NCBI GenBank assembly: GCA_963978545.1
Contig: OZ021725.1
Location: forward strand, 84,862,305 to 84,926,304
DNA: 64,000 bases
Direction: 5' to 3'
Source: Linyphia triangularis
Taxonomy: Eukaryota > Arthropoda > Arachnida > Araneae > Linyphiidae
Both the position numbers and the translations under genes were made by a program. Shown here piece after piece: positions 21,598-33,189 of this stretch (position 1 is the stretch's first letter; each line of letters opens with the position of its first letter). The notes below the pieces were generated by a model, which saw only the letters and a program-made list of their open reading frames with translations, did not search any database and had not been told where the DNA came from.

Positions 21598-23240
21598 CAT
21601 TTCAATTTTTTCCTCTACTCCTAACACTGTGATTCCAAATAATGAAGTTAATCACATAAACATCCCGAAAGCTAGCCTCACACATTTACAAACTGCACGT
21701 GTGTATGTTACTGGCCCTACAGGTCTGACGAAGTTAACCCGATGCATTTTGGATGGTAGTCAAACAAGCTTTGTCGATGCAAACCTCATTGACCGACTGA
21801 AACTCTCAGTTGTAAGATCTGAGCAACTAAATGTACGTACCTTTGAATCCCCTACTACTTCACAGGACATGCGACGGTGTGTTCAACTTTCACTTTCAAG
21901 TTTGTGGAACAAAAACTCTGTGTCGATAACAGCTTTCGAAAGTTCCAACAGATATACTTCGCACCCTGCTGCCCCTGTGGACATTGTTCACTTTGCTCGA
22001 AGCCGAAAACTGATACTTGCTGATCCTCCAGGAGACTCCAACTTACCTATTGAATTGCTTATAGGTGGCGACTTTTATTGGCATGTGGTCAATACGGAAT
22101 CACCGATTAAAGTGTCAGAATCCCTTGCTATAGTACCCTCTATTTTTGGATGGGTCCTCAATGGGTCAAGAACACACACCACCATCACACATGATTCATC
22201 AGTTCACCATGTTTCTGTTCATATTTCTGGCAATTGTTTAGATGACCAAGTGCGTCGCTTATGGGAATTGGATAGCATTGGAATCAATGACACTCAAATT
22301 AGGAACAAGACTGCTAGAGAGGAGGAAATTATGAGAGAATTTCACAAAACCTATCAAACTGAAGGTAATCGTAGAGTTGTGTCTCTGCCTTGGAAATCTA
22401 CAACCTCAATTTTGTCTTCAAACATAGCTACTGCTGAAAAACGTTTGAAGTCTCTCCAAAATCGACTAGCATCTAATGACGGTATGAAGAAAGAATACAA
22501 TAGATGTATGCTGAACTACATTGAACAAGAACAGGTTGAAGTTTGCAAACTAGAACCCTCGAATGAAAACACAATCTTTTATCTACCCCATCATGCTGTA
22601 AAAAAGGTGAAACTCAACGAGACAAAATGGAGGATTGTGTTCGATGCTTCATCACATGATCCAGGAATGCCATCCCTTAATGACACTTTAGAAGTTGGTC
22701 CAAATCTTCTTCCTGAAATGGTTGGTTGCCTTCTCAGACTGCGAATGCACAAATTTGCAGTCACAGGTGATGGAAAACAAGCATTTTTACAATTGAGCTT
22801 ACACAAAAATGACAGAGATGCCACAAGATTTTTCTTTTACAAACTGTCACGTGACAAGACTAACACAACTTTCACAGACGAAATAACTACTTACAGATTT
22901 ACTCGCCTACCATTTGGACTGGCAAGCAGCCCTTTTTTGTTATGTGCTGCAACACGCGAATTGGCTTCAAAGCACATAGAAGATTTCCCGATTGCTGCTC
23001 CTATGATCGATAAACACCTTTACATGGACGATTTTGTTGCTAGTGTTGAAACAGAACCTCAAATCGTCGCACTACATAATGAAGTCAAAGAGTTGATGCA
23101 ATTGATTGCAATTTCAATGGAAAAATGGGCTACTAATTCCACAATGCTCCAAAATCAACTGCGAACTCAAGATGAAAGATTCAAAACAATTGTTAAAGTA
23201 TTGGGCATAGAGTGGAACACAGAAGCTGACACTTTAGGAA
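21598..23240 (+). pseudogene. BEL/Pao pol, protease and reverse transcriptase part
   Basis: An open frame runs through this part with its first ATG at 21629; the stop of the same frame is at 23314, past the point where the reading shifts. The protease starts near 21680. Its active-site region reads RCILDGSQTSFVD, where the usual pattern is LLD-[SG]-GSQ-x-SF, so one residue of the D-x-G-S signature appears to be lost. The reverse transcriptase covers about 22560-23080. It has HHAVKK, TKWRIVFDASS, TGDGKQAFLQLSL (first catalytic Asp), RLPFGLASSPFLL and the catalytic box HLYMDDFV near 23010-23035. These order and match BEL/Pao RTs. A frameshift near 23230-23245 ends the coherent reading, and the protein continues in the next frame. 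Confidence 0.92.
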
Positions 23241-24084
23241 ATTCTTTCAGTACATCTCTGTGCTGTTCAAGACAAACCACTTACAAAGAGATGGCTACTC
23301 CACTGTATTGCTAGCTTCTACGATCCGTTAGGACTGTTTTCTCCATTTACTATCTTCGGAAAAATTCTGTTTCAAGACAGATGGATTCTAGGTCTCACAT
23401 GGGACGAAATACTTCCCCAAAACTTGGCAACTTCATGGCACGCTGCTATTAAAGAACTGGATGACATTTGCTCTATTCAAATTCCTTGATTTATAGGCAT
23501 TTCATCACATATTCCCTTTGATATTCATGTGTTTTGTGATGCATCTGAGCGTGCCTATGGCTCAGTTTTGTACATTGTTACTTTACAAGGTGATCAATCA
23601 AATGTGCATTTAGTATGCAGTCGTAACAGATTAGCACCAATTAAGAAAGCTACCTTGCCCCGTTTGGAACTCTTATCGGCTCTGATGGGAGCAATATTTC
23701 TGTTCTGAGACCAATATTCCGATGTCGAATGCCACCTTGTGGAGTGATTCTAAAGTTGCTTTAGGTTGGATTCGCAGTGACCCCAATAAATGGAAGACAT
23801 TTGTTTGCAATCGCGTTACAGAAATTGTTTCCCATACCAATCCTTCACAATGGAGACATTGCCCAGGCAAGGACAATCCAGCAGACAAGCTCTCAAGAAG
23901 TGTTTCACCATCAGCACTAAAACATCTAGAAATTTGTTGGAGTGGTCCCACGTGGCTACGCGAATCTCGAGAACATTGGCCTGATTGTAATTTTACTCAT
24001 GAGAACTACAGTCACAACTTAGAAGCGAAAAAGAAAGAAGTACAGACCCTTCACATTGCCTCTACGCAGCCAATCATAAGGCTT
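23241..24084 (+). pseudogene. BEL/Pao pol, RT-connection and RNase H part
   Basis: From 23241 the frame reads TKRWLLHCIASFYDPLGLFS, the conserved DPLG segment after BEL RT. It continues into RNase H with IHVFCDASERAYGSV (first catalytic Asp) near 23525-23570 and ATLPRLELLSAL (catalytic Glu) near 23650-23685. In-frame stops lie at 23487-23489 and 23706-23708. After another frameshift near 23715-23740 the domain continues as LWSDSKVALGWI (Asp) and HCPGKDNPADKLSRS, the last RNase H Asp. The frame then reads KKKEVQTLHIAS, the linker to integrase, and loses homology near 24085. Confidence 0.9.
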
Positions 24085-24461
24085 CTTCTCACTTTAGGCA
24101 CCTCGAAAATAGGCTATTTTCGCGATTTTTTTTCGAGGATTTTTGCAAACAATTATGGGATAAAAGGGATCCTATATAATAAACACATCTTTCAAGTACA
24201 AGAAATTTTTATTTTTTTATTTTTTTGAACAATTATTATAATAAAACAGTAGCATCGAAAAACCCGTGTAGAAATGTAATGTTCGTGGCTTGTTGATGAA
24301 ATTTCGGAAACTATCCGGCCGATTGTCATGAAATTTGAATGACATATTCTTCATAGTTATGGCTATAGCGCATATCATCAGATTTTTGATATTCGCGAAA
24401 ATAACAAAATGGCTCACGTTTTTCGAAAAAGTAAAAAAAAAAAAACGAGTTTTTTTGCAGA
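24085..24461. other. Foreign AT-rich block replacing the integrase core
   Basis: Between the RNase H linker and the integrase C-terminus lie 377 bases with no similarity to pol. The integrase HHCC finger and catalytic core, normally over 1 kb, are absent. The block carries GGCTATTTTCGCGA near 24113 and, inverted, TTCGCGAAAATAAC near 24394, a local palindrome CCTCGAAAAT...TTTTCGAGG near 24101-24138 and an A-run at 24434-24445. It looks like a small inverted-repeat element plus deletion, or one replacement event. The downstream open frame of the RNase H part reads into it. Confidence 0.7.
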
Positions 24462-25010
24462 TGGTGGGAAAGAATGATAGGGTCAATTAAGCAATGCCTT
24501 CGAAAAACCTTAGGTAAAGCATGTTTGGATCATGTCGGTCTGATCACTGTGCTGTGTGATATTGAAGCCGCTCTTAACAGTCGACCTATTGTACATGAGT
24601 ATGGAATCAAAGATGACCCTGAAGAAGTTTTAACACCTTCTCACTTCCTCATAGGCAAGAGACTTACTACTATCCCTTCCAGTTCAACACATTTTGAAAC
24701 AAATTTAACACGTTTATGGAAAAGTCGCCAGCAACTGATGGACTCCTTTTGGAAAAGATGGCAAAGAGAATATCTGATGGATTTGCGCACGTTTCATCAA
24801 GTGAGGAAACCACATAAGGTAAATGAAATCCGTGTTGGTGACATTGTCTTGTTACAAGAGGACGTCAGACCACGACACACTTGGAAAAAAGCTCGAGTGG
24901 AAGAAGTAATCCTTGGTCGGGACAAAAAAGTTCGCACCTGCGTGCTTCGTTGCAATGGACACACACTGTCTCAACCTGTGTAGCTGGTCATCCCATTGGA
25001 GATTGACCAG
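24462..25010 (+). pseudogene. BEL/Pao integrase C-terminal part
   Basis: The frame opens WWERMIGSIKQCLRKTLGKA, the conserved end of the integrase core in BEL/Pao. ALNSRPI and LTPSHFLIGK follow near 24570-24660, and then the C-terminal DNA-binding part with GDIVLLQEDVRPRHTWKKAR near 24838-24900 and GRDKKVRTCVLR. A TAG at 24981-24983 stands where BEL proteins usually have a glutamine, and family-like sequence (LVIPLEID) continues after it. The ATG at 24474 is internal and not a true start. Confidence 0.88.
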
Positions 25011-25021
25011 GGCGGGGAGGA
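25008..25021 (+). promoter_or_regulatory. Polypurine tract
   Basis: The tract is purine-rich with one C (GGGCGGGGAGGA) and lies just before the TGTTGCG of the 3' LTR, where it primes plus-strand synthesis. Confidence 0.8.
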
Positions 25022-25235
25022 TGTTGCGCTCTAAGATCAGACGGTGATGACGTCACCGCACATAATATAATTGTTTGCGCATAATATAATCGTTTGCTGT
25101 TTTACTGTTTGAATGTATTTGGCAACAGAGTTAAAAAACGGAAAACTTCTGTGTTCTATAAAAATTGTTAATAAAAAGGTTGTGGCTGTTCCTTCTCTGT
25201 GAAATATTCATCGTTTAAAGTATTAATACGCAACA
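25022..25235 (+). repeat. BEL 3' LTR, 214 bp
   Basis: It has the same ends as the 5' LTR (TGTTGCGCTC...TACGCAACA), is one base longer and differs at five other positions. It is followed by the target duplication GATAT. Confidence 0.95.
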
Positions 25236-25330
25236 GATATGTTATAACCATCTAGCCCAGTGCATTTAGAAACTACTTTGTATAAAATCGTGAAGTTTGG
25301 TGAGCAGGTACGAAAATGATCACTTATAGA

Positions 25331-25985
25331 CTGAGAGGCGACTGCAATTTTTGGACCCCATCGAACATCATTCTGAATTTTTTATAGAAATTGGAGACAA
25401 GTGAGATGATTACAAATACACTGGTCTGCCGTGGCAAAAATGGCCGAAACTGGTCAAAAATCGACTTTTAAGTTGAACTAAATTCAATTGCCAAATGCGC
25501 CATAACTTGCCAAATAATGTGATTTTTTTTGTTTGGTAACCCTTACTCTTTAATTTTCAATTAAGAAGGTTGCAGACAATTTGGATGTGTGGCTATGGCT
25601 TACTTGCATCTTTCACCAATGAGCCAAATTGGCAATAAACATTACGTCACTAATGACGTAACTGATGTCGCCAATTTGGCTTACTTTTCAAATATACAAG
25701 TTTCCTGAGCCAGAGATCAGAAATCGTTTGCACTTTTTCTCATTGAAAATCAAAATGCAGTGGGTTGCCAGACGAAAAAGTTTGTTCTATTTTTGGCAAG
25801 TTATGACATATTTGGTAATCGGATTTTAGTTCAACTCATTCCAAGTCGATTTTTGATCAGTTTCGGCCATTTTTGCCATGGCAGACCAGTGTATTTGCAA
25901 TCATCTAACTTGTCTCCAATTTCTATAAAAAATTCAGAATGATATTCGATGGGGTCCAAAAATTGCAGTCGCCTCTCGAACTATT
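25331..25985. repeat. Fold-back element family C, copy 1, 655 bp
   Basis: Its two halves are inverted copies of each other over most of their length. GAGAGGCGACTGCAATTTTT at the left pairs with AAAAATTGCAGTCGCCTCTC at the right. Inner matches include CACTGGTCTGCC, GGCCGAAACTGGTCAAAAAT and GCCAAATTGGC-type text around the centre. It is non-coding; the open frame at 25760-25942 is in the arm. It lies inside family D. Confidence 0.85.
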
Positions 25986-26262
25986 ATTGAAACGATCTAA
26001 ATTAAAAATCTAATATATTTTATTTTATATTTGAAATCCTTACGTTAATACATATGTAGTGGCTACACCTGAGTTTTGTCTTTTACTATTTTAATTTTCA
26101 TTTATAATAGATAGACATTAAATGAAAACAATTTATGTCATTTCATTAAGTGATCTTTTTCATACCTACTCATCAAATTTCATGGTTTTATACAAAGTAG
26201 TTTCTAAATGCACTGGGATAGAAGATAGTATCATAGCGAGTATAGGAAATGATCCTTACTGA

Positions 26263-26594
26263 GACTTAATATATGAAGCTTGTGTCTGTTACTCCACAGA
26301 ACATAGAGTCGTTTTCAACGCTTTTGACCCGTTTGTAGTATATGAAATGAGGAAAGTGACATTGTCATCAATGTCGGAACTATAATCATCTTAAGCCACA
26401 TGGATGATTTTTCGTCCGATAAATTATCTTGCTGGAAATCTTTGTCAACGTCCAGCCACTGCTCTTCGTTTTCCGTATCGATGTCCGAATAAGATTTTTA
26501 AACGGTGACGCAAAGTTGCCCCTGAAACGTTTGTGGAATGACTAAATTTAAAAGCAAGGGTGATATCGTAACAGCACAAGGGGAAAGTATTCTT
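26263..26594. other. Unassigned sequence
   Basis: No gene. A 75-codon minus-strand open frame (26445-26672) overlaps the start of the next repeat and has no motif. Confidence 0.35.
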
Positions 26595-27103
26595 TTTTAC
26601 TTTTCCATATGTATACGTAGTGTAATTAATGTATATCATTCGGTCAATATTTTTTTTTCTATTTCTCCACATTTTGGAACATCTTGATTTTAAAAAAGTG
26701 ATCTACAAAAAATGTGTGTCTGTGGTCAGCCTAACTCCCGAACAAATTAACTCACGATGTTAAAATTTGCGGGATGCTGGTAGGCCATGGGACCTACCAT
26801 TAAGGTTTTCGTCAAAATCGCGCATGCGCATAAGGTAGCTGCATTTGAAAAAATTATGTTTTCCAATGATTGCTAAAAAAAGGATCCAACGATTTTGATA
26901 AAAATCGCTGTGCTAATGCCTCTTAAGGTGTTCTAAATATCCCCATCCCTGAAATTCCCATAAAAATTCTTTAATGGCGTAAAAAGTTGAAATACGAATG
27001 CAACGATCGTTTTTTCTTCTCCCCTCATTTTCACTTAACATAAAGGATAATATAAGGATTATCGAAGAGTATATAGCAAAAATCACCATTTTGGCTGAAA
27101 GAT

Positions 27104-27134
<31 letters not shown>

Positions 27135-27311
27135 TTTTTTTTCTTTTTTTTTTCTTGAAGACCCGTTCAAGAATTATTACAAAGAAAATCGCCAAACTGG
27201 CCATTTTTCTAAAGGTATAATGAAATGATGAAAGTATAATAACGGTAAGTGACTCAAATCCACGTCAGTAAATAGTGTAACTGAAAGTTTTGCGATGTTC
27301 CACACCCCTAG
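26595..27311 (+). mobile_element. Helitron-like repeat family A, copy 2
   Basis: It is read forward here. A CATATGTATACGTAG patch lies near its left end. The conserved CCTAACTCCCGAAC, CCATGGGACCTACCATTAAG and CGCGCATGCGCATAAG follow at about 26730-26840. It ends TTCCACACCCCTAG followed by T. A (TA)n run lies at 27105-27129. It is non-coding; the open frames across it in both directions follow no family motif. Confidence 0.7.
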
Positions 27312-27339
27312 TTTATAAAGTTTTTAATTTATGCTATTT

Positions 27340-27515
27340 TTATTTTCAATTACCCTTATGTTAACAAAGCGTAATAAAAGTATTGTTTTCTTTCAAAACT
27401 TTTTTATTTTTTATTGTTTGCATTTCTCCACTTTTTGGAACATCCTAACTTCAAAACAGTCGTCTAAAATAAATGGCTGTGTGTACCTGGTCAGCATAAC
27501 TCACGAATGAAAGAA
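27340..27515 (+). repeat. Helitron-like repeat family A, truncated copy 3
   Basis: TTTCAATTACCCTTATG, then TTTGGAACATCC and GGTCAGCATAACTC match the left quarter of the family. The rest is missing. Confidence 0.6.
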
Positions 27516-29691
27516 ATCTTAACTTTAAATTCATTCGACATTAGATATTACTTCAAATTCATTCAATCGTTAGAGATTAATTTATAATTCATATAGAATT
27601 TTCCACATCGTATATGGTTGGTACGATCTGAAATATCTTCTACTGTCGCCACTATGTTTCTAACAGACTCCCTTACCATCTTTTGAAAAGACGTAAACCA
27701 ATATTACGGATAACATACCTTATACTTTCCACAAAGAGCTGAAATCAGTGAGCTTTCAAACAAATTTTCACTTCAGGTTTTATTCGACATAACTCGAAAT
27801 GTTCTTTTGAATATTTGCCATAAAAAGGGCAAAGAGAGAACATCTTCCCTCAATTTCTTGGCTACCAACTTTCCTAAAGAACTGAAAAGAATCTCACAAT
27901 TTTATTTTCGTTGTCGGGAAAAGATCAGTCAAGATGATACTCTACTAACTTTGGAAAAGTGCACCGGAGTTTGCCGTCAAAAGAAATCGGGAGTTCTTTT
28001 CGTCTCTGCTATAAGGAAAATATCCCTGGAGAGGTTTCCGAAAAGAATTTGGGACAAGAAGTTTATTTCTCTCCGAAGAGGAAAACACACTGTTGCTAAA
28101 TTTTCACCGAGGAAACGATGCTGCAGTTTTTACTAAATAAAAACTATAATTTATTCTTCCATCGACGGTTGACAAAACTTTTCCGAACAAAACAATTGAT
28201 ATCAAGTTTCGACACAAGCTTTGCTACGTACAACTTCGAACACAGCGATAATTCAGACACCGCGAAAGTAAGCAAAAGAACAGATGCTTTCCAAACAGAT
28301 GCTTTCCGAACAGCAAACTATACTCGACTGACATGGCAGTTCTATTTTTTTTTTTTTTTTTGCCTCTTTTTAAAGACCCGAAGCAAAATTTTTTAGCAAA
28401 ATCCAGCCCTACCAATCACTTGATGGAAATGCCTTTTCTCTTTGATGATGAGCCTTTTCCCGATTGATTTAAATGTTGCCACCTTTTTCTAACCAATATT
28501 ATCGCTGTTAACAAATAAAATAAAATAAAATAGAACATTAAAAGAAATACGTCACTATTTAAATTGTATACAGAATAAAATGAGATAAAATAGAACTTTA
28601 AAATAAATTCGTTACTATTTACAATTTTATAGAGACGATTTTTTTGTAACAATACATAGTAAAGTCTAGTGGCAAACACAAAAAAAAACTTATATGATAA
28701 CTCCTATTTGGAAAATACATAATTTTTTTTTTGCTATTAAAAATGTTGACAAAGAAATTTATCGACGGAGCGAACACATTTTTTTACTGCTTATAAATTA
28801 ACTTTGGAACGAACAATGGGCAATAATTCTAAATTAATAAGGCTTGGGTCGATAGATAACTAATATTTCATTTTAGTAATTGATGATGAAAAACAAATTA
28901 ATGTAACAATAACATCATGATTCAGCAACAACATAGAAGAACATTTTTAAATTGTTCGCAGTAATTGGGCTTGAGATAAATCAAAATCTAGTTGAAAAAT
29001 GGGTGAAACTAAGTTTTAAATAACTACACGTTGGGTAATATAAAAATAAATATACTAACCCACTCAAATAAGCAATTTTAAGATAAAGACGTTTTGGAAA
29101 GACCATTAATAAAGCATAATATTTTCCGCCCTTCTATTTTCTAAAACATAACAAAAATGAGATTTGGTATTTTTGAAATTTATTTTTTAACGAGTTTTAC
29201 AAAAAAGCCTCATTTAAGATTAATATTATATAGATAATTTTTATGGCATATATTCCAAATGAAATATAGTATCACAGTATGAAATCAAAGTGTTTATTTA
29301 GAAAGTTTTACCATTTGTTGTTTAAAGAACATTAGTTATGACTGTATGAAATTACATTAATTAGTACTTATGACAGCTTTTTTTCTTTTGCTAACGAAAG
29401 AACACAATATAATCAAAAAACTTATTGCGAAAAGCTGTTAAACAAATAATAATAATAATAATCTTAGTGTAGGATTAGCGCGACATTTTCAGTAAATTTT
29501 TAAATCATTATTATATCAATATCGTTAAAGATAAATAACAGCAACGTGCCGTTAAAAACTATACTAATGCAGGGTAATTTAAATTACCGCAATACCTCCT
29601 TATTAGATACATCAACGTCGCGATGTTGACGGCATTCTGTTTCGGGAAATAAGATTTGAAACTCAGACTTCTTGATAGCAGTATATTGAAA
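27516..29691. other. Unassigned, with one tandem duplication
   Basis: It is AT-rich. A 109-codon open frame (27807-28136) is rich in Lys, Arg and Ser and shows no domain; I do not support it as a gene. A duplication of about 60 bp (ATAAAATAGAAC...TACTATTTA) lies at about 28512-28630 and a 15-bp direct repeat (ACAGATGCTTTCC) near 28280-28310. Confidence 0.4.
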
Positions 29692-29704
29692 TTAAAAGAA
29701 ATTT

Positions 29705-29882
29705 AGTTTGGTTTGTTTGTACGCTCAACGACTTATTTTTATGCCCAATAACTGCTAATCAGAACTGGACATACAGCTTAACGTGGATTCCGAACTACAA
29801 CCAACATCCATACCTAACGCAGGATTCTAACACGGCACCTTTGACCGAGGGCAGAGCTCTAACCACTCAGCCATCAGGTTGG
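29705..29882 (-). mobile_element. tRNA-derived SINE, family 2, reverse copy
   Basis: On the minus strand it has the same layout as 6942-7123: an AACCTGATGG start, GAGTGGTTAGAGCTCTG as A-box region, a degenerate B box, the body containing CCACGTTAAGCTGTA and the AACAAACCAAA tail. The 13-bp duplication TTAAAAGAAATTT flanks it exactly at 29692-29704 and 29883-29895. Confidence 0.88.
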
Positions 29883-29895
29883 TTAAAAGAAATTT

Positions 29896-30660
29896 GATTG
29901 AATGAAACACTAACTGAAGATAATTTTAAAAATTTGCCAAAACAAGTACATAGGATGTCTATTATATAGGGTGTCTGTTTATATAGAGTGTCTGTCTATA
30001 GGTTGAACATTCGAAATATGTTGGCTCTGTAGACCTGAGTGAGTTAAAACTGGATTCAGTCGATTTATGTTATTTTCATCAATTACATTTGCTCTACAGT
30101 AGTTTTATGATATGAGACAGATTTGCCTTTAAATATCCTTCAGCATCTTCCAGGGATCACTGATGTGTTTCCATAATTGCTGTATTGTATAATTTTTGTA
30201 TTGCTGATTACTTGTTTTATAAATTTTTTTTTTGCAGTCAACATTTCAGTCATTAGAGCTTTGATTTTACTGCTGCTGCTGCTGAAACATCCACAAAACG
30301 AGTACAAGCAATATCCCAGCGAATTTTTATTATTTTGCTGAAGAGATAGCTACATAATATACTTAATTGCTAGGGTGTATTCCTAACTCCTGAGTTTCCT
30401 ATGTTTAAGATCAATGTGGTTCTTGCGTGGTCGAGTTCTTCAATTTATTGAAAAAAAAAAAGAAAAGATTATACTTTAATATCTAACTATTTGTTATGGT
30501 TAAAAATTCATTTAAACGTGAGAAAACATATTAAATCTCTTGTTACATAGAAATCTTACATAAAGCTTACATTTTTACGGAATAATTCCAAAAGACTTCT
30601 AAAGTAACCTTACATTTTTTGTTTCATTGTAATAGTAGAAAAACCATATATTATTTAAAA
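29896..30660. other. Unassigned AT-rich sequence
   Basis: No gene seen. A short GCTGCTGCTGCTG run lies at about 30273-30285. Confidence 0.4.
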
Positions 30661-31397
30661 CTAGGAGTATGGAACATCGCACAACTTACAATTCCACCAT
30701 ATTACTGATGTGGATTTGTGTCATTTATCGTTCTTATATTTTCATCATTTGCTTAGACAAAATTGCCCAGTTTGGCGATAATTCTTATATGGGTCTTAGG
30801 GGAAAAAAAAAAAAAACTTTGTCAAAATGTTGTTTCTTGGCGATTTACTTTTCGATAATTCTTATATTATCCTTTCTTATAAGTAAAGCTGAGAAGAAGA
30901 GACAAAACGATCGTTGAAGAGCTATGTTCAAGCATAGAGAACTATCTGTTGAAGGCCTTCGTTTTCCTACTTTTTACGCCGTTAATGCATTTTTAAAGAA
31001 ATTTCCGAGGCGGAGATTTAGAGGCATTATCACAGCGATTTTTTTTTTAATCAAAATCGTTAGAGCCTTTTTTTAGCAATTACTGAAAAACATTAGTTTT
31101 TCAATGGCAGCTATCTTATGCGCATGAGCGATTTTGACGAAAACCTTACTGGTAGGTCCTTGGGCCATCACCAACCCGCAAAGCAAATGTGAACATCGTC
31201 GGTGAATTTGTTCGGGAGTTATGCTGACCTTGTTCACACAGACACCGTACACACAAACAGAAATTTTTTCTAGATCACTTTTTTGAATTCAGGATCAAGA
31301 TGTTCCAAAACGAGGAAAAATGCAAAAAAAAAAAAAAATTGTTATAATCGAATACTATACTTTCATTACCCTATGAATACACACGGGTAATTGAAAG
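30661..31397 (-). mobile_element. Helitron-like repeat family A, copy 4
   Basis: On the + strand it starts CTAGGAGTATGGAACATCGC. It has the family blocks CTTATGCGCATGAGCGATT near 31105, TTGTTCGGGAGTTATGCTGAC near 31207 and GATGTTCCAAAACG near 31295, and ends ACGGGTAATTGAAAG. It is non-coding; the 82-codon frame at 30669-30917 is chance. Confidence 0.7.
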
Positions 31398-33182
31398 TAA
31401 AAAATTACACTAAAAAGTGCACAAAATAAAAGTTTTCTACAAACGCCACAAAGATTGTAAAATATGATTCAATATCATACATAAGATGAATATTCGTAAT
31501 TTAATTATAAGAGATTTTATTTGATGCAAATATTTTCAAATTGCTTATTGGGATGTAAATCAATTGACGCAAGGTCTTGATATTTTCGTTACTGCTTTCT
31601 TATTTATCAAAATGCGATTTTCGTAATTCATCCTAAAAATTTTTTAAGCGTTTCCATTTTAATGAACGTTAGAAAAGAGTGAAATATTATTTATATTTCA
31701 TGGCAATTTAAAATGCATTTTAGCATTTATTTCTTATTTATAAGGACATTTTCAAAAGGATTTCAATTCTATTTCATGATGTTACAAAGCATACTATAAA
31801 AAGAAAAGCTAATGAGTACCTATGGGAAAAGTTTTAAAATCATTATTAAGAATCATTATTTATTGATTTGAAGACTAACTAAGAATAATTATTATTTCAA
31901 ATCAATATTATTATAAGCTCTCAAAACTACCCACTTCTTTCAAAACTGTTGGAAAACAAACAACAAAATTCTACTCAACAAGAGCTCTACTCAGTATGTA
32001 TGGAAACTAAACAGAAAATTTGAAAAAAAAAAAATATCCTCGCCACTTAAAAAATATATAATTACACCATTAATAATCACCAAGAGGTGAAATCATTTAA
32101 CACTGACACTTAATTAAAAAGAATAGCCGTCCTATCACATGTCAGCTGCAGAGATTGAGCGTCGCTGGCGTTCATTAAAAGGTGATGATTACACTTATTA
32201 CGGGGGTCTCTTAACATTACAGAAGGACGAAAAAGGCAAAACCGCACATGACTTCATGAATTGAAGGTTTAACTTTCAATCACTATTACGAAGCGGGTAA
32301 TTTGTTATTGGCAGGGGGGCGGAGTCGAGACATTTAGGGGAATTGACAGCGAACAATAGACTTTTTGGAAAGACCACACGCAGCAATTTGTGATGCTTCA
32401 TAGGATATATTTCGGCCTGCCTTTATGTCAGTTTCGGCAGAACCTTTTAGGGAAGCGTCAGTACTGACTTGGGATACTCGGCTGACTCTAGCTATTGAAT
32501 TGGCTCTTTTATGACTTGTTTCGCTAAATTGAATTGAGAGTATTTCCTCACGCTCTTTGTATGAAGGAGTACTTTGAATACATTAGTACCTTTGTTTTAA
32601 AAGGGTCTTTCAAAGAAGGACTCTCTAACTTTAATCCACTGACGATCCAGGGAATGTGCAAAATTCTACAGTTGTTTTCCCTGCAATAATTTTTTAATTA
32701 TATTTCTAATTAAAAGATATATATATTTTTTTAATTATTATTTATTCATTTGTTTTAGATTGGTTATAAGATATCGTCTTAATAAAGTATTTCAAATATA
32801 TTTTATTTTAAATTTAATTTATAAATTTAAAAATGTTGTGTATTCCTCGAAGTGGGTTAAAGAGGCATAGCTGCTAAACAGCGCGACACATAAAGATGAG
32901 ACAAGTTGTACGTTTGATAGAAAGGTATGGAATTTTAAATACATCGGTTTAATAATTATTATTTGATTATTTGATGATGCAGACATCATCAAATTTGCCA
33001 AACCATGCAGACACAGTATAACGATGAGGCCTGTTTTTATTTGGACGAATTTGTCAGTAAACAAAAGTGGTGAATTATGAGGTACTCAAATCTAGTCTAT
33101 GTCTGTAAAACCACTGCATCTTGAAAAAGTGACCGTTTGAGTTGAAAGACCCATTAAAGGATCATATGACCTTATTTAAAGA
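31398..33182. other. Unassigned, with a GC-richer island
   Basis: It is mostly AT-rich. About 32130-32520 is noticeably less AT-rich, with GAGATTGAGCGTCGCTGGCG and GGGGGGCGGAGTCGAG. No open frame there is long enough to call. It could be a conserved non-coding host sequence or an old element. Confidence 0.35.
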
Positions 33183-33189
33183 GGGAACC

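Larger units (their letters stand above)
20112..25235 (+). mobile_element. BEL/Pao LTR retrotransposon, 5.1 kb, defective
   Basis: It has LTRs at both ends and a perfect 5-bp target duplication, GATAT (20107-20111 and 25236-25240). A TGG primer-site start follows the 5' LTR and a purine-rich tract precedes the 3' LTR. The internal order is gag with two CCHC knuckles, protease, reverse transcriptase, RNase H and an integrase C-terminus, which is the BEL/Pao order. Reading frames are broken at several points and the integrase core is missing, so the element cannot move by itself. No envelope-like gene is present. Confidence 0.95.
20084..26262. repeat. Inverted-repeat element family D, copy 2, split twice
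   Basis: The outer ends, CGTAAGGACCATTTCCTATACT near 20084 and AGTATAGG...ATCCTTACTG near 26240-26262, are inverted copies. The family D body lies in three pieces: 20084-20111, 25241-25330 and 25986-26262. Compared with the uninterrupted copy at 5189-5589, the first break is exactly the BEL element (20112-25235, GATAT duplication) and the second is fold-back C (25331-25985). Confidence 0.75.

Noticed and set aside
27807..28136. 109-codon open frame
   Set aside because: It is Lys/Arg/Ser-rich with no domain, no splice or promoter context and no match in memory. Length alone is not enough in this composition.
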